NCBI RefSeq assembly: GCF_041296385.1 | Contig: NC_091022.1 | Span: 19,487,967 to 19,551,966, forward strand | Length of the DNA stretch: 64,000 nucleotides | DNA from: Aphelocoma coerulescens | Lineage: Eukaryota; Chordata; Aves; Passeriformes; Corvidae | Direction of reading: 5' to 3' | Made by a program: the position numbers and the translations under genes | Part shown: piece after piece, positions 40,571 to 54,641 of the stretch | Layout: each line of letters starts with the position of its first letter | Numbering within the stretch: position 1 is the stretch's first letter | Notes under the pieces: model-generated | Seen by the model: the letters and a program-made list of their open reading frames with translations, nothing else | The model's database searches: none | What the model was told of the DNA's origin: nothing

Positions 40571-41404
40571 TGAAGAATAGGTCATTTTTTTATGTTGCAG
40601 GAGTGTGCCACAGACTAAACACATTTTTCTCTGTAGCGAGTCTTGAGAAAAATATTAAATAAGGGCTGTGCTCTGGGAAGGACTGCCTTTGGACTTATAA
40701 TAGGGCAGACATTAACCACCTTGTACATTTAAAAGATATCACTTTAACTTGTCTTCCTTTTTCTTAAGTCTAATTAGAACAAAAATAATTTACTGTGTAG
40801 AGTCACGTTCAAAAGCATGTCTTTGAAACATGCCTTCTGAATACTTAAAAGTATTTATCTGCTAAAGCTGCCATATAGAATCCCCTTTTCATGTTTTATT
40901 GCAAATATCATAAAAAATCTACTGCTGCTCATGTTTATGTACAAATGTGGACACTAACCTTGCCCCACTTTCATAGATTTGTTCATCTCATGAGACACTT
41001 TGTATGCTGTAAACTAAAAAAAGATACACAATTAAAACTTGTTAAAGATAATTAAACTGAAGTGGAGAGAAAAAAACCTGCCTCACTGCTTTGTTCATAA
41101 TAATAGTCTCTGAACTATAATTAAATTCTTCCTTCCAATAATTGTATACATATAAAGGAATTTTCCAGATAGCAAAACAATATAATGATTAAAAATGATT
41201 AAGAAGCTGATTCCAAAAGCAAAGATGAGCCAGGGAGGGTTGGAAAGATTTTAGGTGCCTCTAAATATACTGTACCAGCTGGGTACCAGATGGTGTTTGG
41301 CTACTTGCACCCACTAACTCAAAATATCGGAGGAGCGACTACACCATTGCCAGAATCAGTTCCCCTCCCTTAAATAAAAGTGGCACTCTTGGGAACGACT
41401 TGGC

Positions 41405-41600
41405 AGTGCAGAAAAATTTCCTGACAATGAGATCTATTAGATTGTGAAATAGTCTCCCGAAGGCAGAAGTAGAAGCCAAATTGCTCGGCATGTTAAAGAG
41501 GCTGGACGAAATCTAGAAAAATACCGTAGGAATGTGCTATTCTGGTGAGGTGGTGACTTACTCTGTCATAAACTTGGAGCTAGGGGATTTAGATAAGAAC
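41405..41600 (+). mobile_element. Ancient CR1-like LINE tail, degraded
   Basis: This is a diverged relic that resembles the 3' region of an older CR1-type LINE. The segments that suggest it are 'gaaaaatttcctgacaatga' (41411), 'gtgaaatagtctcccgaagg' (41444), 'agaagccaaattgctcgg' (41471) and 'agaggctggacgaaatct' (41497). In old CR1 copies these read roughly as 'aatttcctaacagtgaga', 'gtggaatagtctcccaaggg', 'gaagccccattgctt' and 'agactggacaa'. The order and spacing agree. The 3' end fades after about 41560, and the right boundary is a guess. The similarity is from memory and the copy is too worn to name a subfamily. Confidence 0.65.
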
Positions 41601-44600
41601 GTCTCTGCTTTCTCCAGGGCAACTTTAGAATATTTAACTTTGTCGTTCACATTAAGCTTGTTTGTATGGGGCATCAAGGACTGAAGATATTATTTTTTGG
41701 ACTTGTATCTCATCAAAAAATCAATCAGTCTTTTCATGGATATAGTTTGCTTCATGATCTTGGTAGCTGTGTGCTTTTTTAAGAGTTATATTGTACTAGT
41801 GTAGCATACATACTTTTCTTCCAAAATGTTGTTAAGACATCTTGCAGAAACAATAAGCATCACCAATATGTTATACTAGACGTGCAGACATCATCAGCTT
41901 TTGAGGATAATGAAAAAACTCTTGTAATTTGTTCCTCTTATCTGTGATCAAAGGATAATTAGAAAGAAAGAAAAGATAATTAAAAAGAAATTAACTTCAA
42001 ACTCCCATTTCTGTTGGCTGTTTGAGAATCAAGCCAGAAATAGGAAGTACATCACTGTATGTAGCAGTTTGCTAGCAAGAAATCATCTCCAAATTGTTGG
42101 AAGTGTGATTACATTAATTGTGTCCAAAATGAAAGGTTAAAGAAATCAGTAAAAGCATTGTATTATGGAATACAAAAATGGGAATGATCTGATTAACTAA
42201 TGAAGGTTCCAGCCTGTATAGATGCTGCTGGAACTTGCTTGCTATTTCAGACCAGCTGAATTAGTATGTCCAAGGAAAAAGTAGAAGGAAAAAGACTAAA
42301 ATATTTTTTCTTTTCTGTTTTGTTATTATTTATTTATTCATCTAAATGAATAAAAACCTTGGGGACCTAAAGCCTCCAGTGTCATTTGAAAGTATCATTT
42401 TCAATTCGAGCCCCAGCTGTGGACTCTTTTGTCTTTGAACTAAATGCAGCTGGGGCTGAAAGCGCCCTTGGCAGAGACAAAACAGTTGTCTTCTGAGGCA
42501 AGGCTTTGATTCCACATCTTTTCTCACTCCCACTACAGGCTAATTTTTTGCTTGTAAGTAGAATTTAAATCTAGCGTTTAAAACCACAGATCTGCCTTGT
42601 GCTGAGTGGCTTCCATGCAGGCTACACAGAAGGGGTATAGCCTTCTCCACAGTCTCTCATACCTTTTGAAATCTTTGAAGTATCCCAACAGGAGCTCTTC
42701 TAAGTACAAGAAAATCTGGAGTTTTAAAAATTCAGACAGCTTACAGTCCAGTGTTAGTTTGTAATGATGGTCAGAAGTGAGTAGAAGTACAGCGAAGTCC
42801 TTTCGAAGTGTGTTGGTGCTCCTTCTCTCTCAGGGCTTGTTCCTCAGTCTCATTGAGTTCAGAAGCAGCAGGACAAAATCATGAGACAGCTAAAGCCTAT
42901 GTTTTGATATTCATTTCTTTCAGACATCTGATTTTGTGGAAAGATTGCTTAAATCCCAGTAGCACACTGCTGCTTTGTTGGTGTTGGGTATTTGCCAATC
43001 AGCACTTACTTGAAAAGCACTGCTCAGGACAGTTTGCACATGTTATAAGGGTCTGCTGTGCTTCAGATGTTGCTGTGCTCATATTTAAGCTCTATGACCA
43101 TGAGGGAGTGAATGGCAATGATCAAAAAACCTGCTGATCCAGTGTCTTCATCAACTCTTCCCAAAGCCAGATCGCAGAGGGGTATCAGAAACTAGTAATA
43201 GATCACTGAGTTTATTTTGAACTGACAATTTAAAAAATAATTTCTATCCACAGTAGCAGCAAATGTTAACTGGATTCTGCTAGCAGTATCCCACTGCTGT
43301 TACCTTACTGCAAATACTATAAAAAGTTTTTGTAGGAGATTGTGAAACCAAAGCAATATAAAAATAAACATTCAGCCATACTCAGGTCTTTGTCTCTCAT
43401 TAAGCCTATGGAGCAATGCAGAGAACAAAAACCAAATGCAGACCCTGACCAGCAGAGTTCCTATTTTTGTCTGAGGAGGATGCAATCATCATAAGGAGCT
43501 GACATGAATCTCACAGCATACAGAACCCCTTCTCTTCAAACCCTGTTTGAATTGGGGGAAGAGCAGAGTGATTAAAATACTGATCTGATACTACAGTCCT
43601 GGATTTGGAATGGCCCTGATGTTTCCAGTAAAACAAAGAACAGAAGTTAGGGTAACCTTTGAATATATTCTGGCCAAAAATGCTTTTTGCTTTACCATGA
43701 TTGACAAAGTGAAAAAAATGATGTCCAAAAATTTTTCATACTTCATCATTTTTCTAGATTACTATATATTTCCTATAAAATCACAGGAACATCCAAGTAT
43801 GTAGAGACAGACCCTGTAGTGTGAACTCAGAGGTGGATACTTCTATGTTCCTGTGCAAGAATTGTGTGTGCATTTAGACACACAGCATTTGAAAATGCAC
43901 CTGCCTTTGTTTTCTTGTTCTTCAAAGGGGGGCTGTCCTCTCATGTTACACAGGTCAGTAGAAAAAAAAAAAAGCTGCCTTGCTATAATGCTGCTGGCTT
44001 CTGTACAGACTGAACTTTACATTTGACTTTACTCAAGTTATGCCAGAGAAGAATGTGTCCTTCACTATTCCACTTTGCAGACTTCTAAAATATTTTTTAT
44101 TTCAAAAGAGTATACTGAGCCTTTATGTCCCAGTTTGCTTTCTGAAGAGCAGCAGATAAACAGATTTTTTTTGAGTTTATTTTTTTTATTTCTAGCTTTT
44201 TTCTACCTGAGATAATTAATTATTTTTTAACATATAATATAGATCAATATCTTAGAAATCAAATAGCAGTGGGATATTTGCCATGACTGAAATAATCCTA
44301 CTGTAGGTTTCTAAAGAATAGGCTTCAACTTTCTCTTTAACCTAATCTAGTGATCTGTGATCTGCTAAACGCTCAATAATTTCAATTTGGCAGCAATAGA
44401 AAATAATATTTTTTTCCATGTAGCAAGCACATGCAAGATGCATGAATTAATGAAGAAGATTTTAGGAGCTTGTGAAAAAAGCTGACCCATCTAAATGAAC
44501 ACCTTTCCTTTTTTGTGTTTGTGTGTACTGCACATCCTTTCAGAACACAGTCCCAAATTGTAGTGATGTCCCAAATCACAGGATTAATGTGTCTATGGAC

Positions 44601-47030
44601 AGACCTCTTATGCCTCCAGAATGAAGTACTCCTTGCTAATTTCTCTTCAAGACACCAGCTTAATTGCATTTTAAACAAATGGGCTGCTTTGCTGGCCAAC
44701 TTTTAAATGAGATAACAGCAATGTTCACTCTCCAGCAGTGATGAGTGCCTTGCAGTAGATTCAAAACTCTGTTCAATAACAGGTTTAATCTCACACCAGC
44801 AGATTTACTGCAGAATAAACTGCCACTGAGCTCATAATTAGTAAAACAAAAAAACCCCAACCTACTAAATATTATTTTCCAAAGCAGCAGGCTATGTTTT
44901 AGTGGAAAATTTCAGTCCTTTTCTTTGTATGTTTTATTGATTTTATGTATGATATTGGGAATTCATGCTATGATTTAAGATAATGGTCTTTATCGATCAC
45001 TTAAGCAGTTGTTTAGCTACACAGTAGCAAAATGATGCTCCCATTCATGGAATATGTGATACTGACAGCGGGGAGACCACAGTGCTTCCCTTCTTAATGT
45101 TTATTTCTTTTTTCCAAAAGCATATTCGCTGCTGGAAAACAGCAACTGAAAACATTTGTGCTTTAGAAACAATCTTCCCATAATTTTCTTTGTTGCAGCT
45201 ATTAGTAGCCAATTGTGATTCAGTGATACCCAGCTCAACAAACAGATGTTCCAAAGTATATTCTCTGTAGCATGAAAAGAAAATATTAATGAGGTAATTG
45301 GAACTATTGAGGAAAAGAAAATCATGAGTATCTAGTTCTTAATGTTTGAAGTCATGCCCTTTAGTGTTTTCTTATATTAAGAGACAAAGTGAAGTTTCAG
45401 TATCTAACTGTTTAAACACCAGAAGGCAAATTTTTATAAAGGCTTCCTTCTGGGTTCAGGTTTGCATGTGCACACGATGTTTATACTCAGGAAGAAGAAA
45501 GTTGGAGAATGTAATTGAAAAATTTGGTCTCTGATAATTTAAAAAAAAAACCAAAAAAACAAGAAAAAAACCCCCAACAACTCCCAAGGACATAAAGCAG
45601 TTGGGAGGACAGGGACTGAAGTCTAGGATATAGTAGGGTTTCTTCTTTTCAATGGGTTGTGCATATGGTGACAGGTTCTGCCTATGAAAGGAGCTGCTTT
45701 TTAGTGAATCTGTGCATAATTAGTCACCATCTAAACTATAGGATAAAAACTTCCTATTTCACATATATGTTGTATGTGGACTATTGCACTACGTACAAGT
45801 AATGATTCATTTAATTAGTTTCAAAAGTTCCTAAAAAAATGACAGAGGGCACAACACATCCTGTAAAACCACCTTTTCAGTAGGTCATTTTTCCCTGGCT
45901 AGGATTTGTATACCACGGTATTAAAAGGCTAAATTTAGTTCATTGCTTTTCCACTAGAGATAATCTATTTCAATAGGATTGTGATATTGCAATCATTCTG
46001 ATGCAATATACATAATGCACAGCTTTTGTGTTTAGGAACAGAATCCATTTGGCTGTGCTAAAATAAGTATAGAATGATTTCTTTGACTGTTTCCACATCT
46101 TGAAACAGGTGAGCTCTAGAGGAATCAGTGCTGCCCTGTCACTCTGCTTGTCCATACCAGTGAGCCCAAGTTTCCTTCCAAAGGAAATGCAAGTGTAGAA
46201 GGCACAAGGATGCCTTGTTACACACCCAGCTCACTGTGCAGCTGATGACCAGAACTGAGTCAGACTTCTGACTCACAGAATTCAGCAGACACACTTTAGA
46301 CACAGGCAGTGAGGTTCATCTCACCCCTTAGCCACCCAAAGTGTCATTTGTTTGCTTGCTTTTCAGGTTTTATAAAAGTCTATTATGCCTTTAATAAGAT
46401 AGGATAGGTATTGTGCCAAGCGACAAAAAATCTTGCTACCTCATTCTCTAAGAAATAATTGTCATGTTTCTATATATGCAAGTTTTTATAATCAAATGTG
46501 AAGGTACCAGGGGTGCAATAAACGAATAGGAAGGATTCTAACAAAATCTTTCACAAAGATCTGATTTTTGCCTCCTAGTTTGTTTTTCCTGTAAAAACAA
46601 TGATCAGTAATAGCGGAAGGTTATCACAGCATGAGTGTCTCTTGATATAAAAATATATAATTACTTTTTCAAAAGGAATCTGCACTTAGTTATATGAGAG
46701 TGTGATTACCCCTCTTTGTCTGTACATTCTCTCTGCAGCTATGTACTCTGAAGTGCATTCATTAGTTCTTGTGCTTCAGGTTGTTTGGACAGTGACATTG
46801 ACTTCCTGACTTTGACAAAATAGAAAAAATTTGATCTTATTTTCTTCTCTTGGCCAAACATGAAAACATTTCTCTAAAGAAGTATTTGTATTGCAGAAAT
46901 GAGAGATAAAGTGGAGATGAAGTGGAGTGGAGATGAAGTCAATTTTAGTGAAGGGGTTCACTTAAAAAACTGAAGAATTTTTAGTGTCCTTCCATTCTGA
47001 ACAGCACTCCAAATTTTCATACTGTATCTC

Positions 47031-47052
47031 TTTTTTTTTTTTTTTTTTTTTT
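47031..47052. repeat. Poly-T tract
   Basis: Twenty-two T bases follow 'actgtatctc'. This is a homopolymer with no element visible beside it. Confidence 0.95.
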
Positions 47053-48019
47053 AATCAAAGCATAGACTAAAGAAAGAACATAATGGAAGAATGCCAATTA
47101 GAATACTTGGGTGTAGAACACACCACCTCAGTAGTTCATCAAAGTATATAAAAAATGTATAATGTAAAATTTAGCTTTTAATCTCATTAAAAACCTGGAT
47201 TTTGGATTTTTATGTATGTACCTCAGGAAAGATATCAAACATTTCAGTATACTGTAATGTTGAATTCAGGTTTATACTTCTTTTTATTTGGTTCTGGCCT
47301 TCAGTGCTTCTCTGATGATAGCCCTACAGCAGAATGATTCATACCAGTCTTTTTATTGGACAAGAGGCAAGGACTCAGGAATTCTGGGGTTTTTTTGTTA
47401 GCTCCAGCATAGGCTTTCTTGATGCTATAATATTTTTATGCTTCTGTAAAATAGAAGTTTCCCTACCTGTGGGTTGTAAGGGTAGGTTTCTTACTGATGG
47501 AGAGTCGCAAAAATTCTGTAAAAGTCATGATCATACCATCTAGATGGTCTTACTGATAATGTTCAATACACTATTTTTTGTAATATTTGTAAGTGCTGAT
47601 CTTTTATACCAGATCAAGCATATTGTACCTAAATAATATTCAGACTCCCTCATTCTCCAGCTGGGAAAATTACCTGGTTTAGAATTGATTGATCATTGCT
47701 CTTGTCAATGGAATGTATTTTTCTGACAAACCTGATACTTTCAAGGTATGGTCCCAGATATAAAAATGCTTTTGAATGTCTGCTTTTTGTGCATTGTGAG
47801 CATTATTACCATGCCTGGGTTTTCTGCAAACCTCTTGCAAAGAACTTTGTTGTAAAAAAAAATACATACCTCAAGAAAAAAAATATATACAAGCTCAAGA
47901 GGAAATGAAAGAAATTGATTAGTGATACTAAATATGTTTATAGGGCAGTCCAAAATTTTTAATGTTAAAAAGGCAAACTTATAGATGCTTTAAGAAAAAT
48001 CCTTTGAAGTATTTGTGTC

Positions 48020-48061
48020 TATATATATGTGTATATATATATATATATATACACACACACA
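48020..48061. repeat. TA/CA compound microsatellite
   Basis: An interrupted run of TA dinucleotides ('tatatatatgtgtatatata', continuing to 48050) passes directly into CA repeats to 48061. A purine-rich stretch ('atgagagagatagaagagta') follows. This is a typical slippage-prone simple repeat and is likely polymorphic. Confidence 0.97.
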
Positions 48062-49080
48062 TGAGAGAGATAGAAGAGTAGTGTTAAGAAATTAGGAGAA
48101 AGATAAGGAGAGGTGCCCGTGAAACATGGTGACTGAGTATAGGAGATTTGGGAAGTATGAGTAGGAAGGGCAGGGAAGGCAAATGACCTCTGCCAGTGGT
48201 TTTAAACAGAAGGTCTGAACAGAATCTAGAGGCATGGAAAACATTGCTAGAAGCTAAATTGAGCTGTTACATAAAACACCACATATAATATAAATATGGA
48301 CCATACAATCTGTAGTACACTATGGGATAGTACTACAAACTTTTGTAAGACGTTCCTGCTTGGGATATGTGTCAGCTCTATAAAAGGAGCACAGGTGTCT
48401 TCTACTCAGACTATTCTTCATGTATCAGGCATTTAGCTGTGGCATGTTTGGAGATATGAAAAATAAAATTCTTTTCATTTGCATCTGAACAGTGATTTAA
48501 TCTCTCTGCTAGTTACTAACTTGGCTTGAACTCCGTTTTGTCCTTCCAGCTGAGAAACCTTTATAGTCCCTCTGTACCTTGGAGATGGGATACCACAGAT
48601 ATTTTTAACTTTCACTCCAAAAAAACCTCAGAGAAAACTTACATCATCACTCACACGTTTTCTCTGTATAGGTTACCAAGGGTGCCATTTCATTAGCCAT
48701 GGTGTTGTAAACCTGTGCAAAAGCACATTTAGTAGAAGCTGACTGTTGAGCAAATTAATTGGTGGAAAAAATTAATATTTATTCTGTTTTCCCAGCACAG
48801 CAAAAATATTAAATATATTGTGCAAGATCCATTAAGTGGCAGCAAAGACTTTAAGCTACAATAAACTTACCCATTTTTAATAGCCTTTTATATATATTAC
48901 CCAAAAAAATCCTTTTTTTCATGTCTGTGTATTAAAAAAGAAATATTTTTACTGCATCATTAGAAGAAAAAAAATCAAACATAATAGTATGAAATTATTT
49001 CTTTCTATGGTACAAAAAAATGGCTTTGCCCAGTAAAAGTTAATTTTTTTTCTGATTTTACAAGATTCCTCTTATTCTGT

Positions 49081-49104
49081 CACACACACACACACAAAAA
49101 AAAG
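49081..49104. repeat. Short CA microsatellite followed by A-run
   Basis: About seven to eight CA units follow 'ctgt' and lead into a run of A broken by a G ('caaaaaaaaagacaagaa'). It is a simple repeat of low complexity. Confidence 0.9.
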
Positions 49105-51246
49105 ACAAGAAAAAACAACTGCAAAGCTTCACACTGTTGTCTATAATCTTTTGGTGATTTTTAGATGAAGGTGTTTGCTAAGGACTGCAATGAACATTTT
49201 TCCTATTCTGTTACATGGTTCTGTGCATTGAAGCCTTCTCAGAGTTGCATTTTGCTTCAACGAAGAAATATATCATATATGAAATTTTCAGTAGCTGAAT
49301 TGGAAATAAGGCAAAAAAGTATCACAGATGGAATGTTAGGACTCAGTAGGAGGAGATATATTAATGGCTGGTGGATAATTAGCAACAACTTCATGTCTCA
49401 GTGTCACTTTTGCCATGGGATTGATGCAATGAGCCTGTTAATACTTGTTCACAGTTGGATTTTAGTAGGTATTTTGCTACAGCTGCAGCTGCAACTGCCA
49501 CAGAGCATGTGTGCAGTACCATATAGGCACTGGTTGGTTGGATTTGGCTGCAGTGCTTTGGCTCTGTGTGAGTTTTATGTCTCTCTTATTGTTTGTTATT
49601 TGCCATCCTGGTTGGTTTATTTCCACTTTTCTTGCTCATTCTCAGATTTGCTTGGAACTTGGCTGCTGACATGAAAACTTTCTAATTGTAGAGAAAAAGA
49701 GCTAATTTCTCTTTAGAAAGAGCAGTGATTGGAGTGTCAGTAGGATATTATGTTCCTATTTCTCCAGAGTTTCTACTATTAGAAAGAAATCAGAAGATAA
49801 AATGTGACTAATAAGACAAAAAAAAAGAGTTTTTGATAGGTATAAGGAAAAACTTGTAAATACACTAATACTAGAACATTAGAAAGGATGGCTGAGTTCT
49901 TTTGCCTGTATTTAGTAACATGCAAAATCTTCAGACCATATGGTGTGAGTATTGCCTGGTTTACAGAGCTTAGCTGAACTTTGGGGTACAATAAAAAAGA
50001 CCACATCGAATTTCTAATGTAGGAGAATCTGAGCAAAAGTAGTGTGTTTTGTCATTCAGATGCATTCTCAATTTTGAAAAGAAAAATTAGGTTAAAAATA
50101 AAAACTGAAATGCTCTTTTTGTGAAACTAAGCTTTTCAAAAATAAAGCAGAAAAGAGCAGAAAACTTATCTGATGATGTAATTGATGTATCATTGAGGAT
50201 GCTTAGGAGAGATTTTGAAATATAAATTTCTCTGAGTGGAACTGTGAAGAATATCATTTTAGACAGCAAAATATCAAACATATTCAGCTTCTCCATTCTC
50301 AATCTTTCTGTAATTTTAAATCAAGGATATATCAATAACTAGGGTAATTTGTTTTATTTGTAAATAATCTAGAGAGGCAGACAAAGATTTAATTTAAAAA
50401 TGGGTAAAAAAGCAAGAAAATGCAGTATTCCAAATATTAACTAGAATCATTGCTGATAAAAGCATCAGCAATTCATGTTTAATGTTCATTTCCATCAATT
50501 AATCCGATTAGATTCAACCTGTCTTTAATAATATGTGTTTTTTAAGTTCTGTAGGAGGTGAGTATAAAAGAAGGAAAGTTGTGCAGCACGTTCCATCGTA
50601 CAGTAATATTTATGTTCTAGTGTTTACATGTAAATCCCTTTTCACAAGGATTTCTGACTGAAATAAAAATCCTTAGGGATAAAGTTTCCAGGGATTCAAT
50701 TCCAGTCATTTATGGATATATTATGCTGTTCTTTAAAGCTACCTAGAAACTTTAGGAGATTGTCTTGGATACTCTATTTTTCTTACATTTATTTGTTAGC
50801 AGGCTTGTTTTCTACACTGAAAATATCCTATATAAAAATGAACAGATTATACATTTTTAGTATATTGATGATCTTTTGGGATGGTAAGAAAAAAACATTT
50901 TACATTTGTAAGAACATCTCTTTAGCCAAAATTTTATAAGGACTTCTAGTATGTAAAGTTACAGAGCATGCAACGCTCTGTGGATGAAGAGCTCCCCAGG
51001 TATACACTGATGGCGAGACTGGAGCTGTTTGTGTCAATGGCTTGCAAATAATGGTTCTCTGGGAGAATTTTAAATTGCAGTTTTCACTCCAGACTGGTGC
51101 TTTTTAGGATGAGCCGAGTTGCTAGGAGGTTTGGCACTCTTCAGTGCACCTTAGGCAGCAGTTCTTATACTTCCATTGAGATTGTAACAGCTGGCCATTA
51201 CAATCAATCAAGTGACATTTCAGGATAATTTTTCTTTAATATTATG

Positions 51247-51265
51247 AAAAAAAAAAAAAAAAAAA
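51247..51265. repeat. Poly-A tract
   Basis: Nineteen A bases follow 'taatattatg'. This is a simple homopolymer with no visible element attached. Confidence 0.93.
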
Positions 51266-51907
51266 TTAAATTGAAAGTTGTCCCAGAAAGAGCAAGGAAT
51301 TTATGAATTTACCTTGGACTATAAAAAGCAGGCTCTTGCAAGTAAATCACAAACTGATCATGCATTTATTTTTATTTGGAACACTGTGGTATTTTCTATT
51401 AATATATAGGCACTCTACATATCTTTGTTACATATGTGTGTTGGTTATATGTTGTACTGCTCTCCTGCACATATGAGTGCAGGACTCAACTACAGGATAT
51501 ATGTCAGCTTGTAGGGATGATCAAAACTTCACTAGACAAACCAATTAATAGATCTTCCTTGCTTTAAATCAAGGCCTTCAAAGCAAAAATAAAGTATTAG
51601 AGATGCTAGTGAAGAAATAAGGATTCTAAAGAATAGGTGGGACAGCCTTCAAAGGGGGTCAAAAAAGAGCCTTAAAAACCTCTGGGACAGTAATGTGATG
51701 TGGGTTAAAATTTTTGAATATCTTAAATAGAATACGAATCAAGAGAGCTTTTATTCACTGCCATGTATGACTTAACCAGCAACACAGTTTGTGCAAGTTG
51801 TTTCTGATTCTCCCAGAGTCCATGAGTCCAATGAGTTAAAATATTATTTTTGCACACTGTGTTTTAGCACTTTAATGTTCTACATTGACTCAAGCAGCTA
51901 ATCCTAT

Positions 51908-51929
51908 ATGAACATAATCATATGTTCAT
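51908..51929. repeat. 9-bp inverted repeat in AT-rich DNA
   Basis: The arms 'atgaacata' (51908-51916) and 'tatgttcat' (51921-51929) are exact reverse complements with a 4-base loop. The AT-rich composition makes chance occurrence plausible. Confidence 0.8.
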
Positions 51930-54594
51930 TATATGATCCTGTGATTATATGTAATTAGACTTATTAATGAAGCACTCTTACTGTGTATTGGTAATTTGCT
52001 TATCAGTAACAAAGGAACAAAATCATGACTGTAGAGGTTGTAATCAGAACACTTAATGCAAGGCACATCCTTAGTGGGGACTACCTGGGTAACTATGTAT
52101 TTAGCTATTTTGCAACTTAATGTCTTCAGGGACATTTAGGATTAAAGCTCTGTGCCTAAAAGATCAGAATAGTGAAAATTATAAAAAAGCTACAGTATGA
52201 TGCAACAAGAGTGGTATATCAAATTTCTTCTCTCTGTTGTTCCTGAAATAATGCAATTCACGCTCATTTTAATTAGAATTAAAGAAGCAGTAGGTTCAGA
52301 AAGTAATACTAACCACTTAAACTTCCCAGCATTAGCAACTGACACTCTTCAGGGTAAATTCTCCTTTCAGTTTATATGGATGCTTTTTCTCTCATAAACA
52401 TAAAGTGAGGGCATAAAAGATCCTCCTCTTATGTGAAAGATTAGTGAAGATGATCAGTTGTAGCACAGTGGATCAAAGCACTTGAGGAGGGCTACAGGGA
52501 GGCATCTCCTTTCTCCATCAGACAATTGTGGTTATTGCTTTGGCAACCTTGATATTTTTTCTTTCCACTATTAGTGAAATTATTTCTATTTACCTCTTAT
52601 TCTCTTTAGGGATCATCACAGATTCTCTCCAGTGCAAGCGACCTCCTCAGAAATCAGGTGACAATGTTAGGTTGGCTGTGATCAAAAACTGTGAGAAAAC
52701 GTTTTGGACATTTTGTGACACATTACACAAACAAAGAAACACAGACGAGGGTTGCATCCTGGATCAAATGAAGTCTGGGATTTAACTCTCATTTTTAGAG
52801 TTTTAAAACTGAATGAAACTGAGAAATTTATAATCAGGTGCTTTTAGTACTGATTTGCTAATCTGTGAAGCTTCATGCAGAACTTTACTTAATTTCTCTC
52901 AAGAAATATCCCACCACAAGGGATGAAGAAGGTTTTACCAATAGTTGTAAGTAAATGCCTTCATCATAAATAATTAAGTAAAACAAAAAAATACTTTTTG
53001 GCATATAGTAAATTGAAATATTTTCCCATGGCTTGAGAGTGAACAGTTCTTATAAACTTAATTATCAACCTGTCTGTCAAGTAAATGTATCAATGTTACA
53101 TACTGTCTTTGACAGCTTCTATTTTTACACCATATTGTAGTGATTAACATGTAGTTGCTGGCTCATGGACATGTTTTTCCTACATCATCTTTTCATCTCC
53201 CCTGATTTTAGAAAAACTTCCAAGCAATGGGAAAGCTGGGAAATGTAATCTCCACCTTCTGCTTTAGCATAAATGTGCAGACCATCTCTTATAACAAGTA
53301 TTTTTAAAGTATTAAATGAAAAAGCACAGTAACCTGGTGTAGAAACTCTGTTTCAGCTACCATCTCTGAACTGTTGTGCCAGGGATTTAAACAAAGGTGT
53401 CACCTCTAGACTATTTTCTATTTTTTCATAATATAATATTTGTTTCTGATTAGCATTACCTCTAAATTAATGGAATTGGCTGATCCAGCTGTGCGTGACT
53501 AAACCAGAACAATTTACTAGAGATGTTTCCCCTGCCTGAAGCCTTCCCTGCTTAGCTTTCATTTTCTTCTACTTTGCCTCTCCTGGAGGCCCAGTTTCAT
53601 CATCATAAAATCAGACCTCTTCCTATCTAAGTTTCATCTTACTCTTGGAAGTCTTTTTGAATAACATCTCTCAGATGATTGTTTGGATTGATAGGGAAAC
53701 ATTTAAAACCCTTGTTCATGTTCCTAACATCTTATGTCTCAGTTGTCATAATAGAGTTTTTTTCTGGCCTTGACAAGTTCATCACGTGCAAGTGAATGCT
53801 GCAACAAAGCCTCTCTCTCTATTGTGTCATATAAGAATGCAATGTAGTTTGTCCTCCCCTTCTGTTGAATTGTCAGCTTCTGCCTTCCATTATACCTTCA
53901 TTGCCCACTTGTTAGGTTTTCAAACAAGCACTTTTGTGCTTTCTTCTATGTTGACCTTGTACTGGACAATTGCCATAAATGTTTAAAAGACGACCTCATT
54001 AAATTCAAGTCCTTAAAACTCTCCCTTGTTATAATGCCTATGAAAGGAACGAGAAGGAATGTCAGGCTGTGGATGTTCTGTGGATGCTGCATTTCTTACT
54101 TTCCTGGTTTCCTTGTCCACCTGTCTCTCCTTATATCCCACTGGTCTGTCCCATTTGTTTTGCAGTTCCTGGGAAGTGCCTGTTTTTGTCCTCATGCTAC
54201 CCAGCACAGCCTAGTCCCGCTCTGTGATTTGACACCTCACAATGTGGTCAAATTAAATGCTGTTTTAATGAGTAGTACAGTTAGGAACTGAGTTACGAAT
54301 ATTCAACTAGAATGATTAAAATTTCTAGGTGGTTAAGCTTATAAGTCTTACATAAAAATTGCCTTTTGTGATGGCATTTGATTTTTTTTCATTCTCTTTT
54401 TAAATTGTTCTACTTGTGTTGGACATGCAAAGTAAGGCTTAAAAGGTCAGAAACAGGAAGAGCTTAAGTTATGAGAGGTCAAATCTGAAACCTGTAACTA
54501 TTCAGATGTTAGCTGAAGTAAACATCTATGCTGCCCAAAGGCTAGATTTTGGATTTAACCTTGAAATGCCTATACTTCTCTTCCAATTTGTTTT

Positions 54595-54641
54595 GCTTGC
54601 TTGTTTGATTTGTTTGTTTGGTTTGGTTTTGTTTTGCTTCT
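54595..54641. repeat. TTTG/GTTT-rich simple sequence
   Basis: Imperfect TTTG and GGTTT units ('cttgcttgtttgatttgttt', 'gtttggtttggttttgtttt') form a G/T-only stretch. No function is visible. Confidence 0.8.

Larger units (their letters stand above)
36531..48019. other. Unique AT-rich sequence, no gene supported
   Basis: 36590-36900 stays moderately GC-rich after the LTR fragment and may be an unrecognised part of the same or another element. Beyond it the sequence is AT-rich, with the ancient CR1-like tail at 41.4 kb as the only clear transposon. 43540-43600 ('agagtgattaaaatactgat') has a faint MIR-like look but is not callable. Confidence 0.55.

Noticed and set aside
43540..43610. Possible MIR-type SINE
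   Set aside because: Only a few words resemble the tRNA-derived core, and there are no convincing A and B boxes.
49165..49674. Longest open frame in the window, 169 codons on the + strand
   Set aside because: No recognisable domain, no upstream promoter or splice context, and an amino-acid composition typical of unselected AT-rich DNA. A frame of this length is plausible by chance in 64 kb read in six frames.
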